Shown here: positions 1 through 10,384 of the stretch, piece by piece
Position numbering within the stretch: position 1 is the stretch's first letter
Layout of the letters: the number at the start of each line of letters is the position of its first letter
Source: Isoetes taiwanensis
Lineage: Eukaryota; Streptophyta; Lycopodiopsida; Isoetales; Isoetaceae
DNA: 64,000 nt
NCBI GenBank assembly: GCA_021234155.1
Contig: JAJEKV010000047.1
Span: 5,297,071 to 5,361,070, forward strand
Reading direction: 5' to 3'
Position numbers and translations under genes: made by a program
The notes under the pieces: model-generated
Seen by the model: only the letters and a program-made list of their open reading frames with translations
Databases searched by the model: none
Told to the model about the DNA's origin: nothing

Positions 1-966
1 GATCTACAAGAGCATAACATGCAATCCTCCCTTTTCTGGTCTCCTGGCTTCAAAGATTCTGATGGTAATCTTTTGGCTTTGAAGCATCCTAAGGCTTACA
101 GGAAGTGGAGCTCCTATGGAATCATTTCTGTCAAGAATCTCTTCAATAATGGTCAGTTAATTACATGGACAAATTTAAGGAGGCTAATAGGTGGCACCTC
201 GACTGATAAAATTATTTTCTTCCATTTCAAGAACATCCTTGCTCAATGTACTAATCTTCATAGCTGTGATAACAGTCTGCTCTGGAAAATATATGGTAAT
301 AGTACATACAAGGTCAGTAAGGTATATGCCAAAATTAATTACAAGGCCTCTCCTGTGAAAGCCAGAACGAAATGGTCTATCTCTGCAGATGAGTGTAAAA
401 CTTTATTCAGAAATACCTGGAAATCTTACTGCCCCCCAAAAGTCAACTATTTCATCTGGTTGATTGCTCAAAATAGTCTTCCTAATCTTGCCTCCCTATC
501 TAAGAGAAATCCAAATATTGCTCCAGCTTGTCTATCAAACTGCCATCAAGATGAAACTTTGCAACATATTTTTAATTGTTCTAAATTGGTTACATTTTGG
601 AATTGGTTTTACAGTAAATTTGATCAATATTTCAATGTCAATATTCGAGGTAATTTGCTACAGAGTATTCAAAGTAATGATGCTTTCAAAAATACTGTCA
701 TGTTTACTGCCCTATGGAGTATTTGGAAATCCAAAAACAGGATTATTTATGGTCATAAAAATTTCTCATCTTTCTGGATCAAGAAGAGTTTCCAACTAGA
801 TTTAGAAGCTTATGTTACTGCTCACAAGAGTAAATATGCTGACACTTATGATAGAAATTGGGACCAAATTGGTAATTTCTTTAGTGGCTTCAATATATTT
901 GTTTCAAATTTACATGTAGTCAATTCTAATGCTCCTTTCTCTGTTTTTTTGGATAGAATATCTTGA
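1..966 (+). CDS. LINE ORF2 C-terminal part: post-RT region and zf-RVT zinc-binding domain (partial)
   Basis: The frame is open from base 1, so this is the 3' end of a longer ORF2; the ATG at 19 is internal. Recognisable parts are the plant-LINE linker after the reverse transcriptase and a zf-RVT domain with CPPKV followed by a Cys/His cluster (CLSNCHQDET...H.FNC) in the middle third. In plant LINEs this domain follows the polymerase and is thought to help bind the template RNA. The reading ends in ...DRIS-stop at 964-966, inside the start of the next ORF. The same domain in LINE-B (10350-11054) has similar CPPKI, zinc-cluster and FWNW features. No stop or frameshift is seen in this part. Confidence 0.88.
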   Translation, partial: DLQEHNMQSSLFWSPGFKDSDGNLLALKHPKAYRKWSSYGIISVKNLFNNGQLITWTNLRRLIGGTSTDKIIFFHFKNILAQCTNLHSCDNSLLWKIYGNSTYKVSKVYAKINYKASPVKARTKWSISADECKTLFRNTWKSYCPPKVNYFIWLIAQNSLPNLASLSKRNPNIAPACLSNCHQDETLQHIFNCSKLVTFWNWFYSKFDQYFNVNIRGNLLQSIQSNDAFKNTVMFTALWSIWKSKNRIIYGHKNFSSFWIKKSFQLDLEAYVTAHKSKYADTYDRNWDQIGNFFSGFNIFVSNLHVVNSNAPFSVFLDRIS

Positions 967-1426
967 ATTTCTAAGAGGGGAGGGCAGTAACAAATTTGAC
1001 TCTATGCTGAGCTACCATGAAGCCACCCTGTACTACAACAACACTGGTGTTACAGATCTGCAGCCACCAGGGCCAGATGCATCAGAGGATGATATCAAGC
1101 TGTACGAGGTCAGGAGGAATAGCAGTGAGAAATCTTGGGCCAAAATCTATTGCAGGGAGGTTGTGCAGATGTACTGCCTCTTCAACTTTCTGTTTATGTA
1201 TCACTATTCCTTGACAGATAGGCAGTTGAGCAGATATAGAGAGTTGTATTACTCTCATAAGATGTTAGCAGACCTTTATGGTACTCTACTGATTTTGATG
1301 GGGAAGGAGGATATACATCACTTGCTCATGGAAAGTGGATCCGAGTATAACAGTTATAAGTTTGGAACAGACAAGGGCTTTTATTGGGTGTACAACAGAA
1401 TTTTCGACCACATCATGCACCAATGA
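929..1426 (+). CDS. LINE ORF3: unrecognised 165-aa protein overlapping the ORF2 end
   Basis: I do not recognise this family. It starts at an ATG 38 nt before the end of ORF2, in the +1 frame relative to it, and encodes a hydrophobic N-terminus (MLLSLFFWIEYLEFLRGEG), a variable acidic middle, and a block around residues 70-125 with CREVVQ, RQLSRYR, YYSHK and ADLYGTLLIL. LINE-B carries the equivalent ORF at 9893-10384 with CREMVQ, RQLTRYR, YYNHK and ADLYGSLLIL, in the same relative frame and with the same ATG context (ATTCTAATG). I see no RNase H signature (no D-E-D-D pattern), the usual extra domain of some plant LINEs. Conservation in two otherwise diverged copies argues for a real product; how it is translated (reinitiation, frameshift or splicing) is unknown. 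Confidence 0.72.
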   Translation: MLLSLFFWIEYLEFLRGEGSNKFDSMLSYHEATLYYNNTGVTDLQPPGPDASEDDIKLYEVRRNSSEKSWAKIYCREVVQMYCLFNFLFMYHYSLTDRQLSRYRELYYSHKMLADLYGTLLILMGKEDIHHLLMESGSEYNSYKFGTDKGFYWVYNRIFDHIMHQ

Positions 1427-1573
1427 CTCTGCAATTTCCTGAGGAGAAACCTCATTCTTCATCTCATCCTCCATACATTAAACCTCAAATCATGAACCAG
1501 TCATATCTGCTGATGCTCAATAATTTGTCTTCTTTGTTTAACATCAAACTTAGGTACTTGGAAAGTTATAAGG

Positions 1574-1768
1574 TTTTTGCAGGTGTTTCTGGATCTCATT
1601 GTTGGAATCTCGGACTGTATAAAATGGAGCTCTCTCATAGGGGGCAAAGCAGAACTTTATATACATTTTGACAACTCCACTGATCTGCTACTATATTTTG
1701 ATCTGGTTGCTATTCTTATTGCAACTATTATTTTCTTTTCGGGATTACTATACCAAATCCTTTGCTAA
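1574..1768 (+). other. Conserved acceptor-like motif followed by a short hydrophobic reading frame
   Basis: TTTTTGCAGGTGTTT at 1574-1588 is identical in LINE-B (9811-9825, minus strand). From the AG the frame starts VF and runs to a stop at 1768, ending in a ~24-residue membrane-like segment (YFDLVAILIATIIFFSG). The LINE-B counterpart also starts VF and also ends in a hydrophobic stretch. This could be a 3' exon joined to ORF3, or only a shared 3' UTR. No clear shared donor site was found. Confidence 0.4.
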
Positions 1769-1845
1769 TGTGGAATTTTCCATTCCCTTTAGTAAGACTA
1801 TTGTATGGCTTTAATTAATTAATGGAAAAAACATCTCTCACCTTC

Positions 1846-1869
1846 AAAAAAAAAAAAAAAAAAAAAAAA
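1846..1869 (+). other. Poly(A) tail of LINE-A
   Basis: A run of 24 A follows TTAATTAATGGAAAAAAC and marks the 3' end of the plus-strand LINE copy. Confidence 0.9.
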
Positions 1870-4800
1870 TAATTTAATGGGTTGAGAAACATAGGGTGTC
1901 AAATAGAGGATCAACGTTAGAGAAGCAAGAGGGACTTAGATAAAAAGGGGTCAAATGAATATTTGTAAATGAGCATGCAGATAATAGAATAAAAGGATTC
2001 CAATAAGCAAAAATGTGAATGGTGATATACTGAGCACCTAATTAAATGCAAATACAGTTCCCAAGCCCCATGAACAAGGTTCGAATAATAGTGATGCTGG
2101 GTATCTATCTAACCAAATTTCATGACAAATCCCCTGGAACAATGGTCTAGAACAAACTTGTTAAAGCTAAGGGAATGGTATGTAGTTACAGATGGGTAAG
2201 TGGCATGTACTAACCCAGAGCCTAAAGGCAAGTTCGCCAATCGAAACCCCAACTAAAAGAAAGTTAGCAAACGCAAATCATGTATGAAAAACAATATCTT
2301 AAATAAGTAGATGGCAGACCAGGAGGATGTGCAGAAAAACCGTTTAAGGCAAAAAGGAGATAGTATGTCTCAAAAAACGACATCAATAAATGAAGCCCCA
2401 AGGGTAGAAAATAAAAATAAGAAGAATAACGAACTAGGAGGGATAAGCGGTGAATGGAACCTCTAAGGTAAATCAATAAAGGGGAGAAAGGAACAAGCCA
2501 GTCGTATTAGGGGCATGGAGAAAGGCACAGGCCAGAGATGGAGATGGCAACGGAGGTTACAGAAGTGAAGTGTAGCAACTACAAGGGAGCAAAAGCACTC
2601 TAAAGGTGGAAAGCCATAAATAACTTAAGAGTTGATATTGAAATGAAAATGATAGTAGAAAAGGATAACAAATGTCAGGTAGGAAAATGTCATCCATATG
2701 GTAATTAGAAGCGACAAATATAATTGTGTTTGAACGCATAGCAAGACTTTTAACAATTTATTCCTAGGCATTGGTTCCATTTCTTGGTTGTTTCAAAATT
2801 ACACAAAAAACAACAATGTAAGTTAGAGATTGAAAAGGACAAAACTAGGTGAGACAGGGTTAAATGGGTTGTAGTTGTGCAAGAAATCCAGCTTAAGATC
2901 CAGGAATGTGGCCTTTGGGCAAGGGGTTTCTATAATCGCCACTACCTAGAGGATATCGGAACTGACTATTAACTTACTCCCTATGGAAATGACTATGTAG
3001 AAACTGTAGGCGTTCAAGTTGTGTAACAGAGTTTGAGCTGCATAGGTCCATGGTTTGAGTCTGCAGATACATTCGTCTACAACCAAATGGGTTCATAAGG
3101 AGCAGAGGTAGAAAAAATGGCATAACCTTGCATAGGTAAATGTGTGATCTAAGACTTGCCGACTAAATCAGAGGTGTTCCTCGATTGTGCGTTCAAGGTT
3201 AATTAAGCAAGTAAGAGTGAGGATGTGGCATGTTGATATTGGCTGGGCCAATTAAAGCCCATCGAAAGGGCAAAGCCGATCAGGGAATAGAGGCAGATGA
3301 GCGATTGGCAACTGCCTGCTCTCCAAGCAGAAGCAGTCGCATCAAGAACGCAGATAGACTCTCTGATAACATAAAGTGCAACTCAAAGGCAGAAATGAGT
3401 GATCATAAAAGAATTAGGAAGCAAGGCCTCAGAAGCGAAATCCATATCATGCAAATCCACCAGAAACAATCCGTATTTTGTCAGATCTCCTGGTGTGTAG
3501 AAGGACCTTTGCATATTGAGAGAAACTCATAACTCATAAGCAATACCGCATAAGCTATACCTTGCATGCATCATAAGCTGATAAAAAACAACATACCTGT
3601 CAAACGGCCAAATTGAGGAGGATGAGCAAAAAAATTGTTACACAAGAGCAGGATGATGGCGGTGTAAGACAACATATGTGAACATAAGGTTAGAAGGAAA
3701 AATGAAGAATCTGTGATGGTAAGACAGGAGGGAAGCAATGGGAATGAAAAGAAGTGCTGCTATGAGAAGACACCGATAACTGGTCTCGAATGTGGAGTGC
3801 ACTTATATAATGGCTCATCCCTGCCCAGAATGGTGATCCGAGGGCTCGGATCGATGCGAATATGTATAAGCACATGCAATTCTGAGCTTGGAATTGAAAA
3901 CCCAAGGATATACTTCTCAACTAAAAATCTATAGTGCAATAATTACATTAATAGATCTTCTGATCGAGCACAAATCTTATGATCCAAAAACCTAGTTCCA
4001 CTAAATTTTTGCAGGAAAAAATCCTTTCCTTCCAGCTCACACATCTTTTTTCGACATAATCATTTCGAGGACGTTACAATGCATAAAGGTATTAGGTACC
4101 GTGCACAAAGGTATTAGGCTGAAACGAAATCTAATGCAAGAGGTCGTTGCAAAGATGGTATGTGCTGATCCCTCATGTAATATGAAGGGTAGAACAAAGT
4201 GAAGACGTGCTCTTATAGTTGAATAATAGAAAAGCATATTGTTTGATATGCACTTCAATGATGCTGATTGCAGCATGCAAGAAAATTCTCTTATAGACAA
4301 AGGACTATAGCAATAGACCTGTTCAAAATGCAATAGCACCAGCTAAAAAGCTAAAGCTGCAAACTACTGAAATCCATTCTCTAAAGTAATATTTAGACGC
4401 CTCATGTACGGGTTATCACCACTAACCTAATCACAACAGATCCTGTGATGATCAAGCAACTGAAACCAAAGAAACCTGAACTCACCAAATTCATGATGTA
4501 ATTTTTCCTTAGAATGTTGGATGATCCTTTAATTTGAATTAGGAAGTCCTTGTTCTCACATATGCCCCCAACACCAAAACCCAACCCAATGTAGGAAGGG
4601 ATATGTAGCAGTAATGCAGTAATCGAAGCTGTTACATTTAAACAAAACATATAATATATTTATGTAGAGAATAATGCATTTGTTTACTAAAGAACACATG
4701 ATCATTACTATAATTGAAGCACAATGCATAATGGGCAAATTGTTACTCTCCTGTACCATGTACAGCGGCATCAGGCTAGTTTCCCTGGATTAAACCATGA

Positions 4801-7800
4801 CACATTGAGTCCTTATTTCTTGTTGCAACTGAGAAAGATGAATATGACAAACCTTGAAAACATTGTAGATTATCTGAGTTCCATCACTATTCCTTTGAAG
4901 CACAATGCATAGAATGGCAAAGTGTTGCTTATCATGTTGCAACAGCATATTATTCGTCCAGGACAGTAAAACCCAATGCAAAACCATTTGGATTGCTCTT
5001 CTAAGACACTAATAACATGCTTTGTTATATCTATATATCTTCAGGTTTAATCCTTTGGTGGCATGCTTTCCTCAATTAACACGAGGCATGGCCTGCAATA
5101 AAGACATAGAAGATTGAATAATAATTGTGACATCTGGCAATTCTATCTTGCATTAAGAAATGCTGGATTTTGGGCACTTAGCACGTACAAAATATTATAG
5201 GCTTCCAACATTCTCGCTCCCTATCTAAGAAACCTAAAATATACAAAAGGGAAAGATGGTATAATGGCTGTGCACAATGCATTAGATTTTAGCACTATTT
5301 ATCCTTTGTTCCTACCGGCATAATGCTTTAGATAGATAGATAGATTGTATTTAGAGAGAGGCACTTTAAATATAAAGGCACCCAAAATAGACTTCAACAT
5401 CCTGCTCTCATGCTATTAGACAAATTTGGATAGTCTTATAGAACTTAGGCAATAATACACTCATCTGGTATAATAATTGATTATTAAGAAATAGCAAATT
5501 TTATAGGGTAAACTAAAATATGCACAAAGTTTTGTTGTGAACCTGTTTAGCGTGTTTTCTAGAAACCCAAAAATTCCATCACATAGATCTTGCAAGGAAT
5601 TGAGCTAAGCCAAACAAACAATCAAACAGTGGCAGACTTAGAGTAAGCTTCCCACGCTAGACCTTACCTTACCATATGCACTTGTTATTAGTGCATTGAG
5701 GATTAAATGTCATAACCTGCTACAAATGGTTATTCAATCAAAAAACTTCATCATGTGTTTAGACATGAAACCCAAGTATATTTCGTGCATATTTAAAAAA
5801 GATATGTAAGTTTCTTCTACTGCAATGAAACAAACATAAAAGGTCAAAACATGCAATGCAATAGATAGATATGCTGCAATGTTTGATTTATGTAGCCAAA
5901 AGAAACAACCATAAAATGTATGAAGATGCAATGCAATATGTAGATAAGTATTTACCTGATGAAAGTGATATTCGTTTTCATTGTACACTAAGAAATGGTG
6001 CCTATAACATATAAATCGAAAAGAAGATGAGAATGTCAGATTCATATTACTGATCAAGGCATTATGGAAGGAAACAATATTTAAAAAGATATGGCAAGAG
6101 ATGTTTTAGAAATTCTTAAATCTAAATACTGATTCAAATATGTCATGTAGGATGGAGTTAGTTCTTACTGAATCACATTTCCAATTAGACACCACAACGG
6201 ACTCAAATTTCAAAACAAAGAAAATGAGTGTCGTTATAATCTCTGGCTACCCAAATTGGTCGGAAATATAGGCAATTTTCATGCATAGAAGGAATTTGAA
6301 TGCAATAAAAGCAATAGAAAGTAAATGCAAATATCTCCTACATGAATCATAGCCCTTGCTTTATGCTGCCGATTCAAAGGGATATTCCATGATAGACCTA
6401 TGATCAGAGGAAATCTATTTAATGCAACAGAATAATTCAAATCAACATTAGCATTCAGCATTGGCTTACATAAATTGAATGACCTGGTCCCTGTAGGATG
6501 AATGAAAGGATACATGGTCATGAAGGCTGGACAGTTGAAAAGTGCCTAAGATTTATGCTTTTAGCTGCAAAGTACTTTCTCTCAGGGTTTATGGTCAAGC
6601 TTTTCTATATAGAGCAGTAGAATGACTATAGAATCCGTCTAAATGGTGAGAACTGAATTCTAATGATGGCACACAGTGCTCTAGTTTGCTATACTTTCAG
6701 TCTTGAGCTTTAATAAAAGTACTGAAAAATATAGCTATATGGCTACCTACTTTAACAGGGAATAAATTTTTGATGAATGCTCCCCTTCAGGAATTTATTC
6801 ACGTCTCTAGTTGCAAAGAGATCACTTGTTTGACCATAGGCCCAATCCTATGTTTGATAAAATTCTCACCCTAGTGACGTTGGAAGATTGAATCACCTTG
6901 CAAATGTAAGATGGGTGGCACAGTAAGATGCCTGCTCTTCCTGTTCCTGCTAAAGAAAGAAATGATTAGCAATTCGAAATGAAGACTTTGATATGATAAA
7001 GTTGTTATGTATTCTTCAGGGTGCAAATAATAGCAGGAACATACGATTATGGCTGGGAAGATGGCCTGCACAGCAAGTTGCTTTCTGTTGCTGTTTTTGC
7101 ACCAAATTTATAAAAGAAGAAAAAATACAGTGAACCTTAGAGACGATTCACATCAGCAAAAAAATGCTCTTATAAGCTTCAATGTGCAGCATATTATAGA
7201 ACATTATAGCCTTCTATCTTTTCACAAACACTCTAGAAGCCAAAATTTGAATTTTAGAAGCTGCAACCAATCCTGAAAAGTAAAACAATCGTACTATTAC
7301 TTCTTGCATCATGTTTTGCATTTCAAGTTTTTCAATTCTACTCACAATCATGCACATGCCGCAGCTAAGCTCAAGAGCTATTGACGCAACTGGGAGAGAA
7401 AGTTTCGTAGGGGGAGGCAGCGAAGAATCTTAGTTGTGCCATTGACTAACAATGGCCAATTCAAATTTTGGCATTCAATGCCAGCTACTACACCCCGCAA
7501 GCAGACCACAAGGGGAGAGAGGAAACACCGCATCCGGTGTTACATGCGGCGTTCCATGCACATTTCCCAATCCCTTGCCATTTTAAAAAAGAAGATAATT
7601 TGAAGAGTCCAACTCCGCTTAAGACGATCCTATTACGTTTGCAAATGGTTTTTACAAGTTTTTTGTTGGGGGAAAAAGTTTTATTCAAAAATTGGAGATT
7701 TTTGTGCGGGAGAACCATTAGAAGTTCATAAAAATAAAGGAAACGTTGCAGCTAAAAATAAAAAGGAAAATACAAAAGCTTCTTTTACATTAAGAACCAA

Positions 7801-7883
7801 ACAGGGCCTTGTATTATTTTAGCATTTGCACACATAATTAAAGCCAGGTTTAAACCCTGAATTTGGATTTTTGCAGGTTAAGA
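1870..7883. other. 6-kb stretch with no recognisable gene
   Basis: All reading frames here are short and resemble nothing known. I see only minor structure: a (GATA)n run near 5330, an imperfect ~55-bp direct repeat at about 4714 and 4896 (both start GAAGCACAATGCATA), and a short doublet of AAAGGTATTAGG near 4085-4115. It may be decayed repeat sequence or a long intron; nothing decides this. Confidence 0.5.
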
Positions 7884-7923
7884 TTTGGAGCAGATAGAAG
7901 GTCGAATCTTGCCAACACCGACT

Positions 7924-8480
7924 ATGGCTATTACCTTCCATGATCTCTCAATTCCCGAAGACTTAAAGCATCTTGATTCGTATCGCCTCAACAGGACATA
8001 TATTTTGGGCTATGAAGTATCTAGCGATGATCGGGCTGTATTTTTGGCTTTGAAGAAAAAGCCTTCTGCAAAATTTTGTTATCTTTGTTAGGATCAAAGA
8101 TTTTCAGGTGTTGGGGTTAGTGTCGTAGTTGAGGAAAGTGCTGTTAGCAGTGGGGCTTCTTCAGAAGCGACTCCTCGAACCCTTGTACCTTCTGTCAACA
8201 AGATAACAGTGGAAGAAGATGATGATGACCTTGACCTATTTGGTGAATAGACAGAGGAGGGAAAAGCAACAGTTGCAGAAATGGAGGAGGCAGCGAAGAA
8301 AAGTTCTAAAAAGAAAGAATCTGGGAAGTCACTTGTACAGCTGGATATCAAATCATGGGATGATGAAACTGATATGAAGAAGTTAGAGGAAGCATTCGAG
8401 TCATAAAAAAGCCTGGGCTTATCTAAGAAGCCTCCAAGCTGGTTCTTATTGAATATGGAATCAAGAAATTGCAAAATAAC
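7924..8480 (+). pseudogene. Elongation factor 1B beta/delta-like pseudogene
   Basis: The frame starting at ATG 7924 reads like the N-terminal domain of plant eEF1B (MAITFHDLSIPEDLKHLDSY), then the acidic linker ending EEDDDDLDLFGE, then the conserved central part (KKKESGK, LDIKSWDDETDMKKLEEA). In living cells eEF1B is the nucleotide-exchange factor that recharges eEF1A with GTP. Here the frame has in-frame stops at 8089, 8248 and 8403, lacks the usual segment between the N-domain and the linker, and after a frameshift near 8420 shows only the start of the exchange domain (EASKLVLIEYGIKKLQ). The C-terminal catalytic end is missing. Because N-domain, linker and exchange domain lie close together in almost one frame, an mRNA-derived (processed) copy is likely; no poly(A) was found. 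Confidence 0.82.
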
Positions 8481-8698
8481 GATGATGATGCACCAGATTT
8501 TGTTGTAGGAGGACACAATGATGACAAGAATGCCCTTTCTTCTGGCATCAGATGCAAAACTCAAGAAGCTTGTGATTTCTACTAACTGGCCACTAACGCG
8601 AATGCAGTTGGGCAGAATACTGGCAATAGTGGCCAAATTGCTCAATTCCTTCATGAGAATGCATTTAATAACTTATTTCATCATTCCTGTGGCCAGAA

Positions 8699-9381
8699 AA
8701 AAGATCTCATACGCTTGCAACTGATGATGTAGCAGTAGATGAAGTTGAACAAGTTCTCAGCTCAGACGAGGAAGATCGTGTACTATACACAGGCCCTAGA
8801 AGAACAGTACAGCAAGAAGCTAGAATATCTGGAAATACTTCAGAAATACAAAAGGGAATGCTGATGTTTTGGCTGACGATGATGAGGAAGGCCGAATGTT
8901 TTGGTTGGCAAAAGTCCTTGATGTTGTTTGCGAGGAGGGATTACCCACACAATTAAAGGTGCATTGGATGATAACTACATCAAAAAATGCATTTGTTGGA
9001 CGGTATGACTTTGAGATGATGAAATCCAACAGAGGCAAAAGAGCAAGAAGCACAACAAGAACGGATATGCTTCATCTCTCAGAAGTAAAAATCCTTGCAT
9101 ATGACTTTACCCTCGAAGCCAACAACAGACTGCGCGAGACTATTAAAAGGCTACTAAAATCTGCTTGTGGTCTAGGTGAATCGTCAAAAAATGTTGACAA
9201 TATTGCTGACAGAGAAGATGACATTTTACTAGTGGACAGTGATGAGGAGGACCGTTCCAGCACATCCACATCTGACAGCGAGGCACTAGACACAAACAGT
9301 GATAATATCGACCATGGTGTCAACGAATCTGACGATGAGATAGATCCCGTACTAGCAGCGAAATCAAATTACGTTCGATAA
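8699..9381 (+). pseudogene. Unrecognised acidic protein fragment, frameshifted
   Basis: From about 8720 a frame reads VEQVLSSDEEDRVLYTGPRR, then shifts near 8850 into a frame open to a stop at 9381. The second part (about 170 residues) has FWLAKVLDVVCEEG...LKVHWM...YDFEM, which looks like a small beta-barrel reader fold (Tudor/agenet-like), followed by a helical part and a Ser/Asp/Glu-rich tail. Such modules occur at the C-terminus of some plant transposon-encoded and chromatin proteins, but I cannot assign a family. There is no ATG at the head of the second part (the frame opens at a TTG), so this is the 3' end of a larger gene. Spacing to the EF1B pseudogene gives no functional link. Confidence 0.5.
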
Positions 9382-9569
9382 CAGTTATTTTCAAGATATA
9401 GTCTATTCTTGATAGTTGCAAAGTCATGCTACATTTCATAATTAATATGTTTTGTGTAACTGTTGTAGTATCTCTTATAAAATTCTATTTAAAACTACTT
9501 TGTGCGTCATGTCTCTTACTTATAGATCTGAGATATTTTCATTCTACTACCATTAGGAGTTAGCGTGCT
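9382..9569. other. AT-rich spacer
   Basis: No reading frame or repeat is recognised between the acidic fragment and the inferred LINE-B 3' end. The plus strand carries T-rich stretches near 9570-9586 that could be the decayed poly(A) tail of LINE-B read in reverse. Confidence 0.4.
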
Positions 9570-9666
9570 TTTTTATTTTCTTGTTCCATATTTTGTTGTT
9601 CCAATTTAGGTTATAGCACATGAAAAAAATTGAAGACCATCTTAGAGCTTCATATTATTATGAGCT

Positions 9667-9825
9667 CTAGAGCAACAAGCATAACAATATATCAGCAGGA
9701 ATGAAATAACAGTATGCCAATAAGCCAGTAATCAAAATGATCCAAGATGTGAACAACTCGAAGAAGTCTGAAATCACGTGTTTAGGAAGGTAAATCTCTG
9801 TTTGAACTGTAAACACCTGCAAAAA
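9667..9825 (-). other. Hydrophobic 3' reading frame of LINE-B behind an acceptor-like motif
   Basis: After the shared TTTTTGCAGGTGTTT motif (9811-9825) the frame starts VFTVQTEIYLP and ends at 9667 with a ~25-residue apolar stretch containing WIILITGLLAYCYFIP. It is the positional counterpart of 1574-1768 in LINE-A. It is in a different frame from ORF3 here, so a joined product would need splicing. Confidence 0.38.
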
Positions 9826-9892
9826 GGCAATCTTTCCCGAAAAATAAAATAGATCAAGATTAGATAAGAGCAAGAGTGTGTTTGATAGATGG

Positions 9893-10384
9893 CTATGAAG
9901 GAGGAAGTCCATGACCAGTGAAGAAGACATCATTGAAGTAGGCATTGAAGGGATCAGTGGATCCGAAGAAGTATTGATTTGGGCCCCAATTATTGGTGAA
10001 GAAAAGTCTGAATTTATCCTTGTCCTCCAGTAATATCAGCAAGGAGCCATACAGATCGGCTATAAGTTTATGATTGTAGTACATGATTCTGTACCTTGTC
10101 AGCTGCCTTTCAGTGAGAATGAAATTATGATTGGCCAAGAAAGCCCAAAGGCAGTGAATCTGAACCATTTCCCTGCAAAAGATAGATGCCCAAAGGTCTT
10201 CACTATCTTTCAGAAATCTCATGTGTCCTCTCTTCATAAGGAAAGATTCCATAGATGTTGCCAAGTCATTCTTCATGACCCGATCCTCTGAATGTTGGCT
10301 GAATGGCGAGCTGTCATCAAATTTCCTTGCCCCCTCTCCACGCAGGAAATCAAGATATTCTAGGATCATCAGAAAGGAAAACAT
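9893..10384 (-). CDS. LINE ORF3, second copy
   Basis: This is the counterpart of 929-1426. The frame opens at an ATG at 10399, but the ATG at 10384 is the one aligned with LINE-A (both ATTCTAATG), so I start there; it overlaps the ORF2 stop by 35 nt and lies in the +1 frame, as in LINE-A. It begins MFSFLMILEYLDFLRGEG, has a diverged middle, then the conserved block with CREMVQ, LTERQLTRYR, YYNHK and ADLYGSLLIL. Both copies share a 12-nt stretch (AGAATATCTTGA) that contains the ORF2 stop. No catalytic motif is recognised. The product, if made, would be about 164 residues. Confidence 0.7.
   Translation of the reverse strand: MFSFLMILEYLDFLRGEGARKFDDSSPFSQHSEDRVMKNDLATSMESFLMKRGHMRFLKDSEDLWASIFCREMVQIHCLWAFLANHNFILTERQLTRYRIMYYNHKLIADLYGSLLILLEDKDKFRLFFTNNWGPNQYFFGSTDPFNAYFNDVFFTGHGLPPS

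Larger units (their letters stand above)
1..1869 (+). mobile_element. LINE-A, 3' part of a plant LINE (5' end lies before the window)
   Basis: The block holds the C-terminal end of ORF2 (zf-RVT type zinc-binding domain), an overlapping third ORF, a ~420-nt 3' region and a 24-nt poly(A) run at 1846-1869, the normal end of a non-LTR retrotransposon. The protein order and the overlap geometry match the minus-strand LINE at 9570-16080, so both are copies of one family. The endonuclease and polymerase core would lie upstream of base 1. Target-site duplications cannot be tested because the 5' end is missing. Confidence 0.9.
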
